This document shows positions 35,629 to 46,190 of a DNA stretch of 64,000 bases, in pieces. The stretch covers positions 124,001 through 188,000 of the forward strand of contig CATQIJ010000010.1 of assembly GCA_958296345.1 (NCBI GenBank), read 5' to 3'. Origin of the DNA: an uncultured Rhizobiaceae bacterium (GTDB lineage Bacteria; Pseudomonadota; Alphaproteobacteria; Rhizobiales; Rhizobiaceae). The notes beneath the pieces are model-generated. The model did no database searches. It saw only the letters and a program-made list of their open reading frames with translations, and had not been told where the DNA came from. Position numbers and translations under genes: made by a program. How positions within the stretch are numbered: the stretch's first letter is position 1; each line of letters begins with the position of its first letter.

Positions 35629-38573
35629 AGCAAGACTATCGCATTGCAGATGGCAAAGTCGCCAAAGAACAATCGTTAAACTTCTCTTTCAATGGTGCAT
35701 CATACAAAGGTTATGCAGGTGACACGCTTGCATCAGCACTTCTGGCTAATGGTGTAAAGCTTGTTGGGCGTTCGTTTAAATATCACAGACCTAGAGGTGT
35801 ATTCACTTGTGGCTCAGAAGAGCCAAATGCACTTGTAACGCTTAATTCTGGCGCACATTCTGAGCCCAATACACGTGCAACTACGATTGAGCTTTTTGAT
35901 GGTCTAGAAGCACATAGCCAAAACCATATGGGCTCTTTGAAAAACGACCTTCTAGCTTTTAATGATCTACTATCGCCATTCCTTTCTGCAGGCTTTTATT
36001 ACAAGACCTTCATGTGGCCTGCAGCTTTTTGGGAAAAACTATACGAACCAATTATCCGCCGCGCAGCTGGCCTTGGGGCTTTGTCTGGGGAAGAAGATCC
36101 TGAGATTTATGACAAAGGGTTCTTGCATTGTGATTTATTAGTCATCGGTGCAGGTCCAACTGGTTTAATGTCTGCGCTAACTGCGGGCCGTGCAGGTGCT
36201 TCAGTTATCATTGCTGATGAAGACTTCCTATTGGGTGGTCGCTTGCATATGGAACAAATGGAGATTGGCGGCGCAAGTTCATCAACTTGGGCAGAACAAA
36301 CCATTGCTGAATTATCTTCAATGCCAAATGTACGTATCATGCCTAGAACAACAATCTATGGCGCTTATGATCACGGAACATTTGGTGCGCTAGAGCGAAA
36401 AACTGACCACTTAAAATCAAGCAATGGAAAACCTCGTCAGGTTCTTTGGAGAATTTACTCAAAGCGTTCTGTATTAGCTGCAGGTGCTACCGAGCGCTCT
36501 ATTGCATTTGGCAATAATGATCGTCCGGGCATTATGATGGCAGGTGCCGTACGCGCTTATGCAAATCGTTTTGGTGTTAGTGTGGGTAAAAAAGTAGCTG
36601 TCTTTACAAACAATGATGACGGCTGGCGCACAGCACATGATTTGGCTGCTAAAGGTGTAAATATCAAAGCCGTTATAGATACACGTGCGGAAGTAAAAAT
36701 GTCTGCACCAGACGGCGTTAAAACTTATATTGGAACCAATGTAGTCGATACAAAAGGGCGCCACGCACTTTCATCAATTACCTTGTCAAATGGCGAAACG
36801 ATTGAAGTTGATTGCTTAGCAGTCAGCGGTGGTTGGAGTTCAAATGTTCATCTAACGTGCCACCAACGTGGTAAGCCTGAGTGGAATGAAAACATTGCGA
36901 GCTTTGTTCCAGGTGACGTACTGCCGGTAGGCATGGTAGTTGCCGGGGCGGCAAATGGTTCTATGACCTTGGCATCTGCCCTTAAAACGGGCCGTGATAC
37001 AACGCATGGCGTGTTAAGTGATCTTGGCATCAAGACAACAAAGAAAACACTACCAAAAGCAGTGGATGAAGCATCGAGCAGTGCAATTTTCTGGCATGTT
37101 GAGAGTGGTAAAAACCGTGCTTGGATCGATTTACAAAATGATGTAACTGCCAAAGATGTCAAGCAATCTCATCTTGAAGGCTTTCGCTCTGTTGAGCATT
37201 TAAAACGCTACACAACATTGGGTATGGCAACAGATCAGGGCAAAACTTCAAATATGTTAGGCCTTGCAGTTATGGCAGAGGCTTCAGGTAAGTCTATTCC
37301 TGAAACTGGAACTACCATGTTCCGTCCTCCATATACGCCAGTTCCAATTGGAGCTTTAGCTGGACGTTCACGTGGGAAGGAATTCCATCCAACACGTAAA
37401 ACACCTAGCCATAAATGGGCTCAAGATAATGGTGCAATTTTTGTTGAAGTAGGAAACTGGTTAAGAGCTCAATGGTATCCAAAAGCTGGTGAATCACATT
37501 GGCGAGAAAGTGTTGATCGTGAGGTGTTAGCTACTCGTAAATCTGTCGGAATTTGTGATGTAACAACGCTTGGAAAAATTGATGTTCAAGGCCGCGACGC
37601 CGCAGAATTCCTGAACAAAATTTACGCGAATGCCTTTGGGAAACTGGGTGTTGGAAAAGTACGTTATGGTCTTATGCTTCGTGAAGATGGCATTGCAATG
37701 GATGATGGTACAGCAGCACGAATGAGCGAAACACATTTTGTTGTTACAACGACAACTGCAAATGCAGTCAACGTTTATCGTCACATGGAGTTTTGCCGCC
37801 AATGTCTTTGGCCTGAACTGGATGTAAGCTTAATTTCAACGACAGAGCAGTGGGCGCAATTTGCAGTAGCAGGTCCCAATGCGCGTAAACTTTTGCAGAA
37901 GGTAGTTGATAAACAACACGATATCTCAAACGATGCATTCCCATTTATGGCGTGCGGAGAAATTAGCGTATGCGGCGGTACGCCAGCGCGACTTTTCCGA
38001 ATTTCATTTTCTGGCGAGCTTGCTTATGAGATTGCCGTACCAACACGCTACGGTAACTCTTTAATGGAAACCTTGATGGACGAAGGTAAAGAGTTTGATT
38101 GTGGTGCCTATGGCACAGAAGCGCTTGGTGTCATGCGTATTGAAAAAGGGCATGCAGCTGGTAATGAATTGTGTGGTACTACAACAGCGCGCGATCTTGG
38201 TCTTGGACGTATGGTTTCAAAGAAAAAAGACAGTGTCGGCAATACGCTTTCTGAACGTGAATATTTAAACCGCGAAGATGGATTAAGCTTGGTTGGTTTT
38301 AAACCAGCTAACGAGACACAAGAACTAAAAGCTGGTTCGCATTTTGTAGCTTTAGGCAATGACGCAACTATGGACAATGATGAAGGTTGGATGACTTCTG
38401 TATGTTATTCACCAAATCTTGGCTATTCAATCGGACTTGGTTTTATTGAACGTGGTAGCGAACGAATTGGCGAAAAAGTAACTGCAGCCGATCCTCTACG
38501 GGGTGGTTCAATTGATGTTGAAATCGTCTCGCCGCATTTCATAGACCCAGAAGGAGAGCGTTTACGTGTCTAA
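35625..38573 (+). CDS. mgdC: N-methylglutamate dehydrogenase subunit C (sarcosine oxidase alpha-like)
   Basis: The 982-residue large subunit. Residues ~15-110 form the 2Fe-2S-like N-terminal domain with FKYHRPRGVFTCGSEEPNAL. The NAD-binding Rossmann domain starts at ~167 (LLVIGAGPTGLMSALTAGRAGA), and the C-terminal third is a GcvT-like tetrahydrofolate domain (AGPNARKLLQKV, FSGELAYEIAVP, LGVMRIEKGHAAGNE). The last domain takes the oxidised methyl group to 5,10-methylene-THF. It is coupled to mgdB (ATGA) and mgdD (GTG start inside its end). Confidence 0.87.
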   Translation: MKQDYRIADGKVAKEQSLNFSFNGASYKGYAGDTLASALLANGVKLVGRSFKYHRPRGVFTCGSEEPNALVTLNSGAHSEPNTRATTIELFDGLEAHSQNHMGSLKNDLLAFNDLLSPFLSAGFYYKTFMWPAAFWEKLYEPIIRRAAGLGALSGEEDPEIYDKGFLHCDLLVIGAGPTGLMSALTAGRAGASVIIADEDFLLGGRLHMEQMEIGGASSSTWAEQTIAELSSMPNVRIMPRTTIYGAYDHGTFGALERKTDHLKSSNGKPRQVLWRIYSKRSVLAAGATERSIAFGNNDRPGIMMAGAVRAYANRFGVSVGKKVAVFTNNDDGWRTAHDLAAKGVNIKAVIDTRAEVKMSAPDGVKTYIGTNVVDTKGRHALSSITLSNGETIEVDCLAVSGGWSSNVHLTCHQRGKPEWNENIASFVPGDVLPVGMVVAGAANGSMTLASALKTGRDTTHGVLSDLGIKTTKKTLPKAVDEASSSAIFWHVESGKNRAWIDLQNDVTAKDVKQSHLEGFRSVEHLKRYTTLGMATDQGKTSNMLGLAVMAEASGKSIPETGTTMFRPPYTPVPIGALAGRSRGKEFHPTRKTPSHKWAQDNGAIFVEVGNWLRAQWYPKAGESHWRESVDREVLATRKSVGICDVTTLGKIDVQGRDAAEFLNKIYANAFGKLGVGKVRYGLMLREDGIAMDDGTAARMSETHFVVTTTTANAVNVYRHMEFCRQCLWPELDVSLISTTEQWAQFAVAGPNARKLLQKVVDKQHDISNDAFPFMACGEISVCGGTPARLFRISFSGELAYEIAVPTRYGNSLMETLMDEGKEFDCGAYGTEALGVMRIEKGHAAGNELCGTTTARDLGLGRMVSKKKDSVGNTLSEREYLNREDGLSLVGFKPANETQELKAGSHFVALGNDATMDNDEGWMTSVCYSPNLGYSIGLGFIERGSERIGEKVTAADPLRGGSIDVEIVSPHFIDPEGERLRV

Positions 38574-39138
38574 AACATCTTTAACACTTGAAGCAATATC
38601 GCCCCTTAATGGCTATAGCCATGACTATGGAGCTGTCTTAGTAGAAGAACTTGCAGGTAAAGCGCTAGTTTCAATTGCTGAGCCGCTTGGAGTTAAAACA
38701 AAGCTTCGGACTGCCATTAAAAAAGCACTTGGGGCGGAATGGCCAAGCATTGGTAAGTCAACGACTTCAAAAAAAGGTTATCATTTATTGGGTGTCCAAA
38801 GTGATATGGCATTTGCATTCTTTGATCATCCAGGAGGGCTTGCTGATACTGTCATCAAGACGTCTCTAAAAGATAATGCTTATTGTACTGATCAATCAGA
38901 TGCTTGGTGCATGATTAAAATTTCAGGCGTCGGTGTTTATGCCGCGCTTGAAAGAATTTGCCCATTGAGTTTATCAGTAAAAGATTTTGAAATTGGTTTA
39001 GTAGCACGTACGTCTATGGAGCACTTGGGGGTCGTTATTTTAAAAGATGCTCAAGATTCATTCGTTTTGATGGGAGCAACATCATCAGCTGATGATCTGC
39101 TTCATGCAGTTACGGTATCAGTAAATAACACGCAATAA
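38566..39138 (+). CDS. mgdD: N-methylglutamate dehydrogenase subunit D (sarcosine oxidase gamma-like)
   Basis: A 190-residue gamma-type subunit (GcvT-like fold), starting at GTG 38566 eight bases before the mgdC stop. Gamma subunits are poorly conserved; the call rests on position, length and the pattern SDAWCMIKISGVGVYAALERICPLS followed by RTSMEHLGVVILKD in shorter blocks. In sarcosine oxidase the gamma chain helps line the folate cavity with alpha. fhs starts 30 bases on with its own AGGAGAG ribosome-binding site. Confidence 0.8.
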   Translation: MSKTSLTLEAISPLNGYSHDYGAVLVEELAGKALVSIAEPLGVKTKLRTAIKKALGAEWPSIGKSTTSKKGYHLLGVQSDMAFAFFDHPGGLADTVIKTSLKDNAYCTDQSDAWCMIKISGVGVYAALERICPLSLSVKDFEIGLVARTSMEHLGVVILKDAQDSFVLMGATSSADDLLHAVTVSVNNTQ

Positions 39139-39168
39139 GAGTATTTTTAAATTACAGGAGAGAACGAC

Positions 39169-40845
39169 ATGAGTTTTAAGAGTGACATTGAGATAGCTCG
39201 GGGCGCTAATAAGTTACCTATTCAGGATATTGGTGCGAAGTTGGATATTCCTTCTGCTGATTTATTGCCGTTTGGCCATGACAAGGCGAAAGTATCTGAG
39301 GCTTTTATTAAGTCAGTTCAGGGCAATAAAGACGGCAAGCTAATTCTCGTGACGGCGATTAACCCAACACCTGCAGGTGAAGGCAAGACGACTACGACGG
39401 TTGGTCTTGGCGATGGTTTGAACGCGATTGGTAAGAAGGCAGCGGTTTGTATTCGTGAAGCCTCTCTTGGTCCATGTTTCGGCATGAAGGGTGGTGCTGC
39501 TGGTGGTGGTTATGCTCAAGTTGTTCCGATGGAAGAGATGAACCTTCACTTTACGGGTGATTTCCACGCTATTACTTCTGCTCACAACTTGCTCTCTGCA
39601 ATGATTGATAACCACATTTATTGGGGTAATGAGCTTGAGATTGATACGCGCCGTGTTGTTTGGCGCCGTGTGATGGACATGAACGATCGCGCGCTTCGTA
39701 CAATCACTGCCTCTCTTGGCGGCGTTGCAAACGGTTTCCCGCGTGAAGCTGGTTTTGATATTACGGTTGCTTCAGAAGTGATGGCGATCCTTTGTCTGTC
39801 AAATGATCTTGATGATCTTAAAGAGCGCCTTGGTAACATCATTGTTGCTTATCGTCGTGATCGTTCTGCAGTTTATGCAAGAGACATTAAAGCGGATGGC
39901 GCAATGACGGTTCTGCTTCAACAAGCCATGCAGCCAAACTTGGTGCAGACCTTAGAAAACAACCCTGCATTCGTGCACGGTGGTCCATTTGCTAATATTG
40001 CACATGGTTGTAACTCTGTTGTTGCAACGAAGACTGCGCTTAAGGTTGCTGATTATGTTGTAACCGAAGCAGGCTTTGGTGCAGACCTTGGCGCTGAGAA
40101 GTTCATGAACATTAAATGTCGCAAGGCTGGTATCTCACCAGAGGCTGTTGTGATTGTTGCAACGGTTCGTGCAATGAAGATGAATGGCGGCGTCGCAAAA
40201 GCTGATCTTAATAATGAAAACGTTGATGCGGTTAATGCGGGTTGTCCAAACCTTGGTCGTCACATTGCCAACATGAAGAAGTTTGGTGTGCCAGCGGTTG
40301 TTGCGATCAATCACTTCGTGACAGATACGGATGCAGAAGTTGAAGCGGTTAAAGCTTATGTTGCGGCGCAAGGGGCTGAGGCTATTTTGTGTAAGCACTG
40401 GGCGCATGGTTCAAAGGGTACGGAAGAATTATCTCATAAAGTTGTTGAGATGATTGAAGGCGGTTCAGCACAATACGCACCACTTTATCCAGATGACATG
40501 GGTTTGTTTGCTAAGATGGAAACGATTGCCAAAGAGATCTACCGCGCTGATGAAGTGCTTGCGGATAAGAAAATCCGTGACCAGCTCAAACAGTGGGAAG
40601 AGGCTGGTTATGGCAATCTACCGGTGTGTATGGCGAAGACGCAGTACTCGTTCTCAACCGATCCAAACCTACGCGGTGCACCGACAGGTCATTCACTTCC
40701 AATCCGTGAAGTACGCCTGTCAGCAGGTGCTGGCTTTATCGTTGCAATCTGCGGTGAGATCATGACCATGCCAGGTCTACCAAGAACCCCATCAGCCGAA
40801 GCCATCATGCTAGATGAAAACGGCGACGTACAAGGGCTGTTTTAA
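39169..40845 (+). CDS. fhs: Formate-tetrahydrofolate ligase
   Basis: Makes 10-formyl-THF from formate, THF and ATP, linking C1 units from demethylation to biosynthesis or, in reverse, to formate and ATP. 558 residues with the P-loop [65 protein letters not shown] and the C-terminal [16 protein letters not shown], all in separate short motifs typical of the family. It is co-directional with mgdABCD and ends at a strong terminator, so it is the last gene of that operon. Long open frames on its opposite strand are shadows of biased codon use. Confidence 0.96.
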   Translation: MSFKSDIEIARGANKLPIQDIGAKLDIPSADLLPFGHDKAKVSEAFIKSVQGNKDGKLILVTAINPTPAGEGKTTTTVGLGDGLNAIGKKAAVCIREASLGPCFGMKGGAAGGGYAQVVPMEEMNLHFTGDFHAITSAHNLLSAMIDNHIYWGNELEIDTRRVVWRRVMDMNDRALRTITASLGGVANGFPREAGFDITVASEVMAILCLSNDLDDLKERLGNIIVAYRRDRSAVYARDIKADGAMTVLLQQAMQPNLVQTLENNPAFVHGGPFANIAHGCNSVVATKTALKVADYVVTEAGFGADLGAEKFMNIKCRKAGISPEAVVIVATVRAMKMNGGVAKADLNNENVDAVNAGCPNLGRHIANMKKFGVPAVVAINHFVTDTDAEVEAVKAYVAAQGAEAILCKHWAHGSKGTEELSHKVVEMIEGGSAQYAPLYPDDMGLFAKMETIAKEIYRADEVLADKKIRDQLKQWEEAGYGNLPVCMAKTQYSFSTDPNLRGAPTGHSLPIREVRLSAGAGFIVAICGEIMTMPGLPRTPSAEAIMLDENGDVQGLF

Positions 40846-40871
40846 GTCTAACACTAAAAGTTTAGAAAAAT

Positions 40872-40905
40872 GCCTGTTTGCTAAGATGTGAACAGGCCTT
40901 TTTTT
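40872..40905 (+). terminator. Rho-independent terminator after fhs
   Basis: GCCTGTT (40872-40878) and AACAGGC (40891-40897) form a 7-bp perfect stem with a 12-base loop, followed by a run of seven Ts (40899-40905). It lies 26 bases after the fhs stop and separates mgdABCD-fhs from tdm. Confidence 0.85.
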
Positions 40906-41013
40906 ATTGGTAATGAAGGGAAATGAAAAGCTTTAGCTTGTTATCTAAACTTCATGTGTTATTCTTAATGATAAATAATTATTCCGCACATGCAACTTTT
41001 GCTGGATTAAACA

Positions 41014-43383
41014 ATGTTAGATTCAATTTATCCAAATGTGATCGCAGGGCCACCTCAGCCAAGTAAAATTCTTGAGCCTAGAGCTTTTTCATTACCACAA
41101 GGAACTGAGCGTTACGTCGTACAAGGTTCTGGTGCTGTTTTGATTCCAATTGAGCAGGGCGATAGTATTACTCTGATCAATGATGAAGGAGGGCAGCTTT
41201 GTGAAGTTGTTGCAGGCGATGATACGGGAAAAATTGATACTAAGATTATCGGTGAAAATGCCAATTCAAATGCTGAGGGATTAAAATCACTATTAAATGA
41301 AAGCAATAATAATCTTCGCGGATTATGTATGGGCTTAGAGGCTCGGAATATCGATTTAGCAAAAGCTAGTGCGGTTGCTTTTTTTGGTGAAGCGTCAACC
41401 GCTGGTGATAGTGTTGAGTTTAAAGTCCAACGTGACGGCGTTGTTATCATTGCCGCTCCTGGTGGCGTGATGGATATTGAATTACAAAATACCAGCACTC
41501 CCATTACGGTCATGGTTAAACGAGCTCAGATAAAAACGGTTGGTCGTTTTAAATTACCTGACCCGCTTGCTGATCCAGTTCTAGATTTGCGTGTGCATAG
41601 CCAAACTGCTGAGGCGTTTTTTGTTAAGGCGGGTGACTTTATCCAGATACTTGATGTGGATGGAAGACAATGTTCAGACTTTGAATGTTTTAGCGCCCGC
41701 AAACTTGATAAGGGTATTGAACATGCTCTGGATGTAACAACCACGCGAACTCTCATGGGGCATGCTTATCCGATGCCAGGTTTGCATGCAAAATATTATG
41801 ATCAGGAAATGCTTCCCTTAGTTGAGGTCGTACAAGATACTTGCGGACGCCACGATGCATTCGCACTTGCATGTTCTGCAAAATATTATGACGATATAGG
41901 ATATCCGGGGCATTTGAATTGTTCTGAAAATTTTAATGGTGCACTCGAAAAGTATAATGTTACAGCTCGACCTGGTTGGATGGCAATAAACTTTTTCTTC
42001 AATACATTTCTTGATGACCACGGTGTCATGTATAGCGATGAGCCATGGTCTCGCCCTGGTGATTATGTATTACTTCGCGCTTTAACAGATATTGTATGCG
42101 TATCCTCAGCATGTCCAGATGACACAACAGCTGCAAATGGCTGGAATCCAACAGATATTCACGTCCGAACTTATTCGGGCAAAGAGAAATTTAGCCGTGC
42201 GATTGCTAATCGTGCGACACCAGATTCGGAACCGAAAATGACAAAACAAACCGGTTTTCATGATTGCTTTGCAAAGCATACTCGTAATTTTTGTTGAATA
42301 TAAGGGATATTGGTTAGCCAATTACTTTGCTGAAACAGGGCCTATTGATGAATATGTAGCTTGCCGTCAAAAAGCAGTTATCATGGATCTTTCACCGCTT
42401 CGTAAGTTTGAAATTACAGGGCGGATAGTGAAGCTCTTTGCCAGTATATTTTTACCCGCAACATGAAAACATTACCAATTGGTGGCGTCGTTTATACCGC
42501 AATGTGTTACGAGCACGGTGGTATGATTGATGATGGGACAGTTTTCCGACTAGGTAAAGATAACTTCCGCTGGATCGGTGGCTCTGATTATGGTGGCGAA
42601 TGGATGCGTGAGCAGGCTGAAAAGCTTGAGTTAAAAGTGTTAATTCGTTCCTCAACTGACCAACTTCATAACGTAGCAGTGCAGGGACCTAATTCTCGCG
42701 ACTTACTCCGCAAGATTGTTTGGACGGCACCGCATAATCCAGAGTTTGACCAATTAGGTTGGTTCAGATTTACACCCGCTCGACTTAACAATGAAAGTGG
42801 AACACCATTTGTTTTATCCCGAACCGGTTATACAGGTGAGCTTGGGTACGAAGTAATTTGTCATCCAAAGGATTGTGAAGAAATATTTGATGCAATTTGG
42901 GAAGCAGGGCAAGAATTTGGTTTGAAACCAATGGGACTTGAAGCGTTAGATATGGTTCGTATAGAAGCTGGACTAATCTTTGCTGATTATGATTTCTCAG
43001 ATCAAACTGATCCTTTTGAAGCAGGGATTGGTTTTACAGTACCTCTTAAAAGCAAGGAAGACGATTTTATCGGTCGTGACGCATTAATCCGCCGTAAAGA
43101 AACACCATCACGAAAACTAGTCGGCCTAGACATTGATAGTAATGTAGAAGTTGGCCATGGTGATTGCATTCATATTGGGCGCGCTCAAATTGGTGAAGTA
43201 ACATCTTCAATGCGCTCACCTTTGCTAAAGAAAAACATTGCACTTGCTCGTATAGATGTAGCGCATTGTGAAATTGGCACAGAGCTGGAAATTGGTAAAT
43301 TGGATGGACATCAAAAACGTCTACCAGCAACGATCGTTCCATTTGCACATTACGACCCAACAAAAAGTAAACCTCGCAGCTAA
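41014..43383 (+). pseudogene. tdm: Trimethylamine N-oxide demethylase (Tdm), two compensating frameshifts
   Basis: Splits TMAO into dimethylamine and formaldehyde. The N-terminal part is a DUF1989 domain (two halves, about residues 10-400, with metal-type Cys and His residues such as QCSDFECF and HLNCSENFNG). The C-terminal ~370 residues are a GcvT-type domain with FVLSRTGYTGELGYEV and GLEALDMVRIEAGL. Three frames must be joined. The T-run 42288-42292 has one base too many (repaired KHTRNFVEYKGYW), and one C is missing near 42422 (repaired EITGPDSEALCQYIFTRNMKT). The two shifts cancel, and the span gives 789 residues, the expected full length. Confidence 0.87.
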
Positions 43384-43391
43384 GATTTGTT

Positions 43392-43784
43392 ATGAGCTAT
43401 CCATCCAAAGCTATAATAGAACAAATTGGTGGCGAGAAAGCTGTTAAAAAATTGGTCGAGGTTTTCTATGATTTTATAGAAACTCACCCAGCAGGAAGAG
43501 ATATTCTAAAACTTCATCAAGATGGTCATGGGCTAAGACATGCACGCCTTGAGCAGTTTGATTTCATGTGTGGTTTTTTGGGGGGTAATAGATATTACTT
43601 CGAAAAACATAAGCATATGAACGTAAAGCAAATTCATGAACATGTAGAAATTAGACAAAAAGATGCTGACAACTGGTTGTTATGCATGGATATGGCGATG
43701 GAAAAATGTGAGGTTAGCCACGATCTTGCAGAAAAACTGCGACAAACTTTTGCAAAAGTAGCAAAAATATTGATTAATAAATAA
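43392..43784 (+). CDS. Truncated haemoglobin (group II-like)
   Basis: A 130-residue globin of the truncated (2-over-2) class: N-terminal IEQIGGEKAVKKLVEVFYDF with the Gly-Gly pair, FDFMCGFLGGNRYYFEKHKH, then a candidate proximal-His region IHEHVEIRQKDADNWLLCMDMAM. Such proteins bind O2, CO or NO or deliver O2. It lies eight bases after tdm on the same strand and is probably co-transcribed. A link between a haem protein and TMAO breakdown is not established. Possible roles are O2 supply to Tmm and Dmm or formaldehyde/NO protection. Confidence 0.82.
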   Translation: MSYPSKAIIEQIGGEKAVKKLVEVFYDFIETHPAGRDILKLHQDGHGLRHARLEQFDFMCGFLGGNRYYFEKHKHMNVKQIHEHVEIRQKDADNWLLCMDMAMEKCEVSHDLAEKLRQTFAKVAKILINK

Positions 43785-43798
43785 TCTTATTCATTTTG

Positions 43799-45332
43799 TT
43801 AGTACCATTCATCTGGCATTTCAGACTTTCGCCTAGCAACAAAAGCTTTTAATTCATCATCTATATTTGGGTCGATAGTTGGCAACTCATATTCGTAGAG
43901 CATTTTCTTCCATTGCTGGTTAGCTCGCTTTTCTAAATCTTGAGAGCCGTCGTCAGTCCACTGTTCAAACGATGTTGTATCTGAAAGCTCAGGCATGTAG
44001 TTCGCGGTTTCAAAATTTTTGAGTGTATGTTGAGAAGCAAGAAAATTTCCACCAGGTCTAGATTCTAGATAGGCATCTTGTGCAAAGGAGTCTTCGTCAA
44101 TATGAAGGCCTGTTGCCATTCTCAACATCATTCCGCAGTGGTCTAAATCCATAACAAATTTTTCGTACCCCATTGTCAGGCCACCTTCTAGCCACCCTGC
44201 AGCATGGAAGATAAAGTTCGAGCCTGCAAGCAAACCTGTCATCATCGAGTCAGCTGCTTCTTCCATTGTTTGACCGTCGCTGACTTTGGAAGACGTTAGG
44301 TGACCACCACAACGCAAGGGTAAACCAAGGCGTCTACAAAGTTGAGCAATTGCAAAGGTTGAAAGGTTTGCTTCTGGTGTTCCAAAAGTCGGTGCACCAG
44401 TTTTTAAATTCATAGTGGTCAGAAAATTGCCATAGACTACAGGTGCGCCGGGTCGAACTAACTGCGAAAGAGCAATACCTGCCATTGCTTCTGCATGTGC
44501 TTGAGCTAAAAGAGCTGGCTGGGTTACTGGCCCCATAGCACCACCTAAAATAAAAGGCGATACAACAACAGATTGATTAGCTCTAGCATAGACCTTCAAA
44601 GCACCTGACATGATATGGTCAAAAATCAGAGGTGAGTTCACATTAATATTACCCTGGATTACACAGTTCTCTTCCATAAATTCGTGCCATCGCAATAGAA
44701 TCTACTGCTCGCTCAGGCGAGGTGACAGAACCCATGAAAGGTTTAGCAGAGTACCGAAGATGTGCGTAGACCATGTCGAGGTGGCGTTTATTAACGGCTA
44801 TATCAACAGGTTCACAAACAGTTCCGCCTGAATGATTGAGCCAAGGAGATTGGTAGGCTAATTTCACAAAGTTTTCAAAATCTTCTAATGTTGCATAACG
44901 TCTTCCATTGTCTAAATCATGAACAAATGGCGGGCCATAAGATGGCATTAAAACAAGATGCTTGCCGCCAAGAATTATTGATTTATTACTGTGACGTGCA
45001 TGCATTTTGAATTCAGAAGGTGCAGTGCTGCATAGGTGTTTTGCAAGCCCATTTTCAAAACGTACTCGCTCACCTTTTACATCTGCACCAGCTTGTTTAA
45101 AGAGTTGTAATGCTTCTTCATCTCCACGAAACTCAATGCCAATTTCTTTTAATATCCAGTCAACATGGCGTTCTATGTTCTCAAGAGTTTCTTCACTCAA
45201 AAGTTCGTAAGTTGGAATCTTGCGTTTTATTATTGATTGAAAGTTGTTGTTTTGTGGAGCGGTGCGTTTAGCAAGCGCGCGGAACGCCTCCACGTTTAGT
45301 GAGTTTTTTGCTGAAACGTCTTCCAATCCCAA
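43799..45332 (-). pseudogene. Trimethylamine methyltransferase (MttB) family protein, one frameshift
   Basis: An MttB-superfamily TIM-barrel protein of about 511 codons. The N-terminal piece (TTG start 45332, with GGAGG 8 bases upstream) has YELLSEETLENIERHVDWIL and HARHSNKSIILGG. The second piece starts EFMEENCVIQGNINVNSPLIF and continues GGAMGPVTQPALLAQAHAEAMAG, FGTPEANLSTFAIAQLCRRLG and CGGHLTSSKVSDGQTMEEAADS. They lie in different frames and join at ~44666-44685, apparently by a small deletion at a repeated GAATTTATGGA-like stretch. No amber codon occurs at the pyrrolysine position, so it is a non-Pyl member that may act on a quaternary amine such as glycine betaine via a corrinoid protein; none is adjacent. 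Confidence 0.8.
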
Positions 45333-45403
45333 AGTCCTCCAAAGGCCAATAAGAAATAGAATTGCACTCTTATTATTCCGAGTTCACAAGCGTGAAAACC
45401 GAC

Positions 45404-46185
45404 TTACCTAGTCGTCTTCATTGTAAATTTAGTAAGAGGCTTTTCATTTCTAAATGAAATTCTTGGAGTCATTTCTTTCAAAAGTTTTTTGTAAATAGTC
45501 TCAGCATAAGCGTTAAAATTGTTTGCCTTGATCACGAATGCTCCAGCACCAATTATGACTTCCTGACGATAATATTCATCCAGCCTTTGATTATCAGTCA
45601 AAATAGCTAGACCGTTTATCGTTACATTCCTTTGAATAGCTAAGGTACGGGCATCAGGTAATTTAAATGCTTTTTTAAACCAAGGGTCAGTTTCAACGCC
45701 GTCACCTGAAACATCAACCACTTTTCGTAAGCCTTGGTATGTGTGTTCTCAATCATATCAATTGCAAAAACAATTCCATCACCAATACCAGTTCCTCCTC
45801 CACCAATACCTTGCCTGCTTGCTGTAGCTGTTGGGTTATTAAAACCAAGAAGGTTAGTCGCAAAAATATCTATCGATTGTGGTGAGTTTAATAAAAACCA
45901 ATTGGTTGGATATTTGGGAAAGGCAGCATCTGACCAGATAAGTACTGAGATGGCTACGCGGCCTGTAGGGCCAGAAAGAATTGCTGCTTGTATTGCTGGG
46001 TCTTTTAAGGCTGCTACTGTGCCAATAATTTGAAGTTCAAACTCTGATTTTGAAATGCTGCCAGAACCATCCATGGCAAGTACAATTTCCAAGTCAACTT
46101 CTGTAGCAAATGTTTGGTTTAGGAAAAAGCAATAAAAAACAATGGAATGCAGCAGGAGAATGAATCTTTTTATCACCTGCTGCAT
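45404..46185 (-). pseudogene. DUF1194 (von Willebrand A-like) secreted protein, one frameshift
   Basis: A DUF1194 protein with a signal peptide (hydrophobic residues 8-25, then TFATEVDLEIVL) and a metal-binding MIDAS-like DGSGSIS at residues ~39-45, as in von Willebrand factor A domains. The first piece runs out after ..NTHTKAYEK. The second frame continues GLRKVVDVSGDGVETDPWF to GAGAFVIKANNFNAYAETIYKKL. One base in the GT-rich stretch ~45741-45750 is the likely cause. Repaired length ~260 residues is usual. The family's function is unknown; position next to tmm may be accidental. Confidence 0.75.
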
Positions 46186-46190
46186 TAGCT

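Noticed and set aside
34072..39138. Sarcosine oxidase soxBDAG
   Set aside because: Homology alone allows it, but the neighbouring gmaS/mgsABC and altered delta subunit favour N-methylglutamate dehydrogenase. The sarcosine reading remains possible.
39340..40765. Long reverse-strand and alternate frames inside fhs
   Set aside because: They lack start signals and family motifs. They reflect codon bias of a highly expressed gene.
42288..42423. Programmed frameshifting in tdm
   Set aside because: Two opposite shifts would be needed, with no slippery site or pseudoknot that I can see. Homopolymer error is simpler.
43799..45332. Pyrrolysine-containing MttB
   Set aside because: No in-frame TAG occurs at the barrel position; the only break is a frameshift, and no pyl genes are present.
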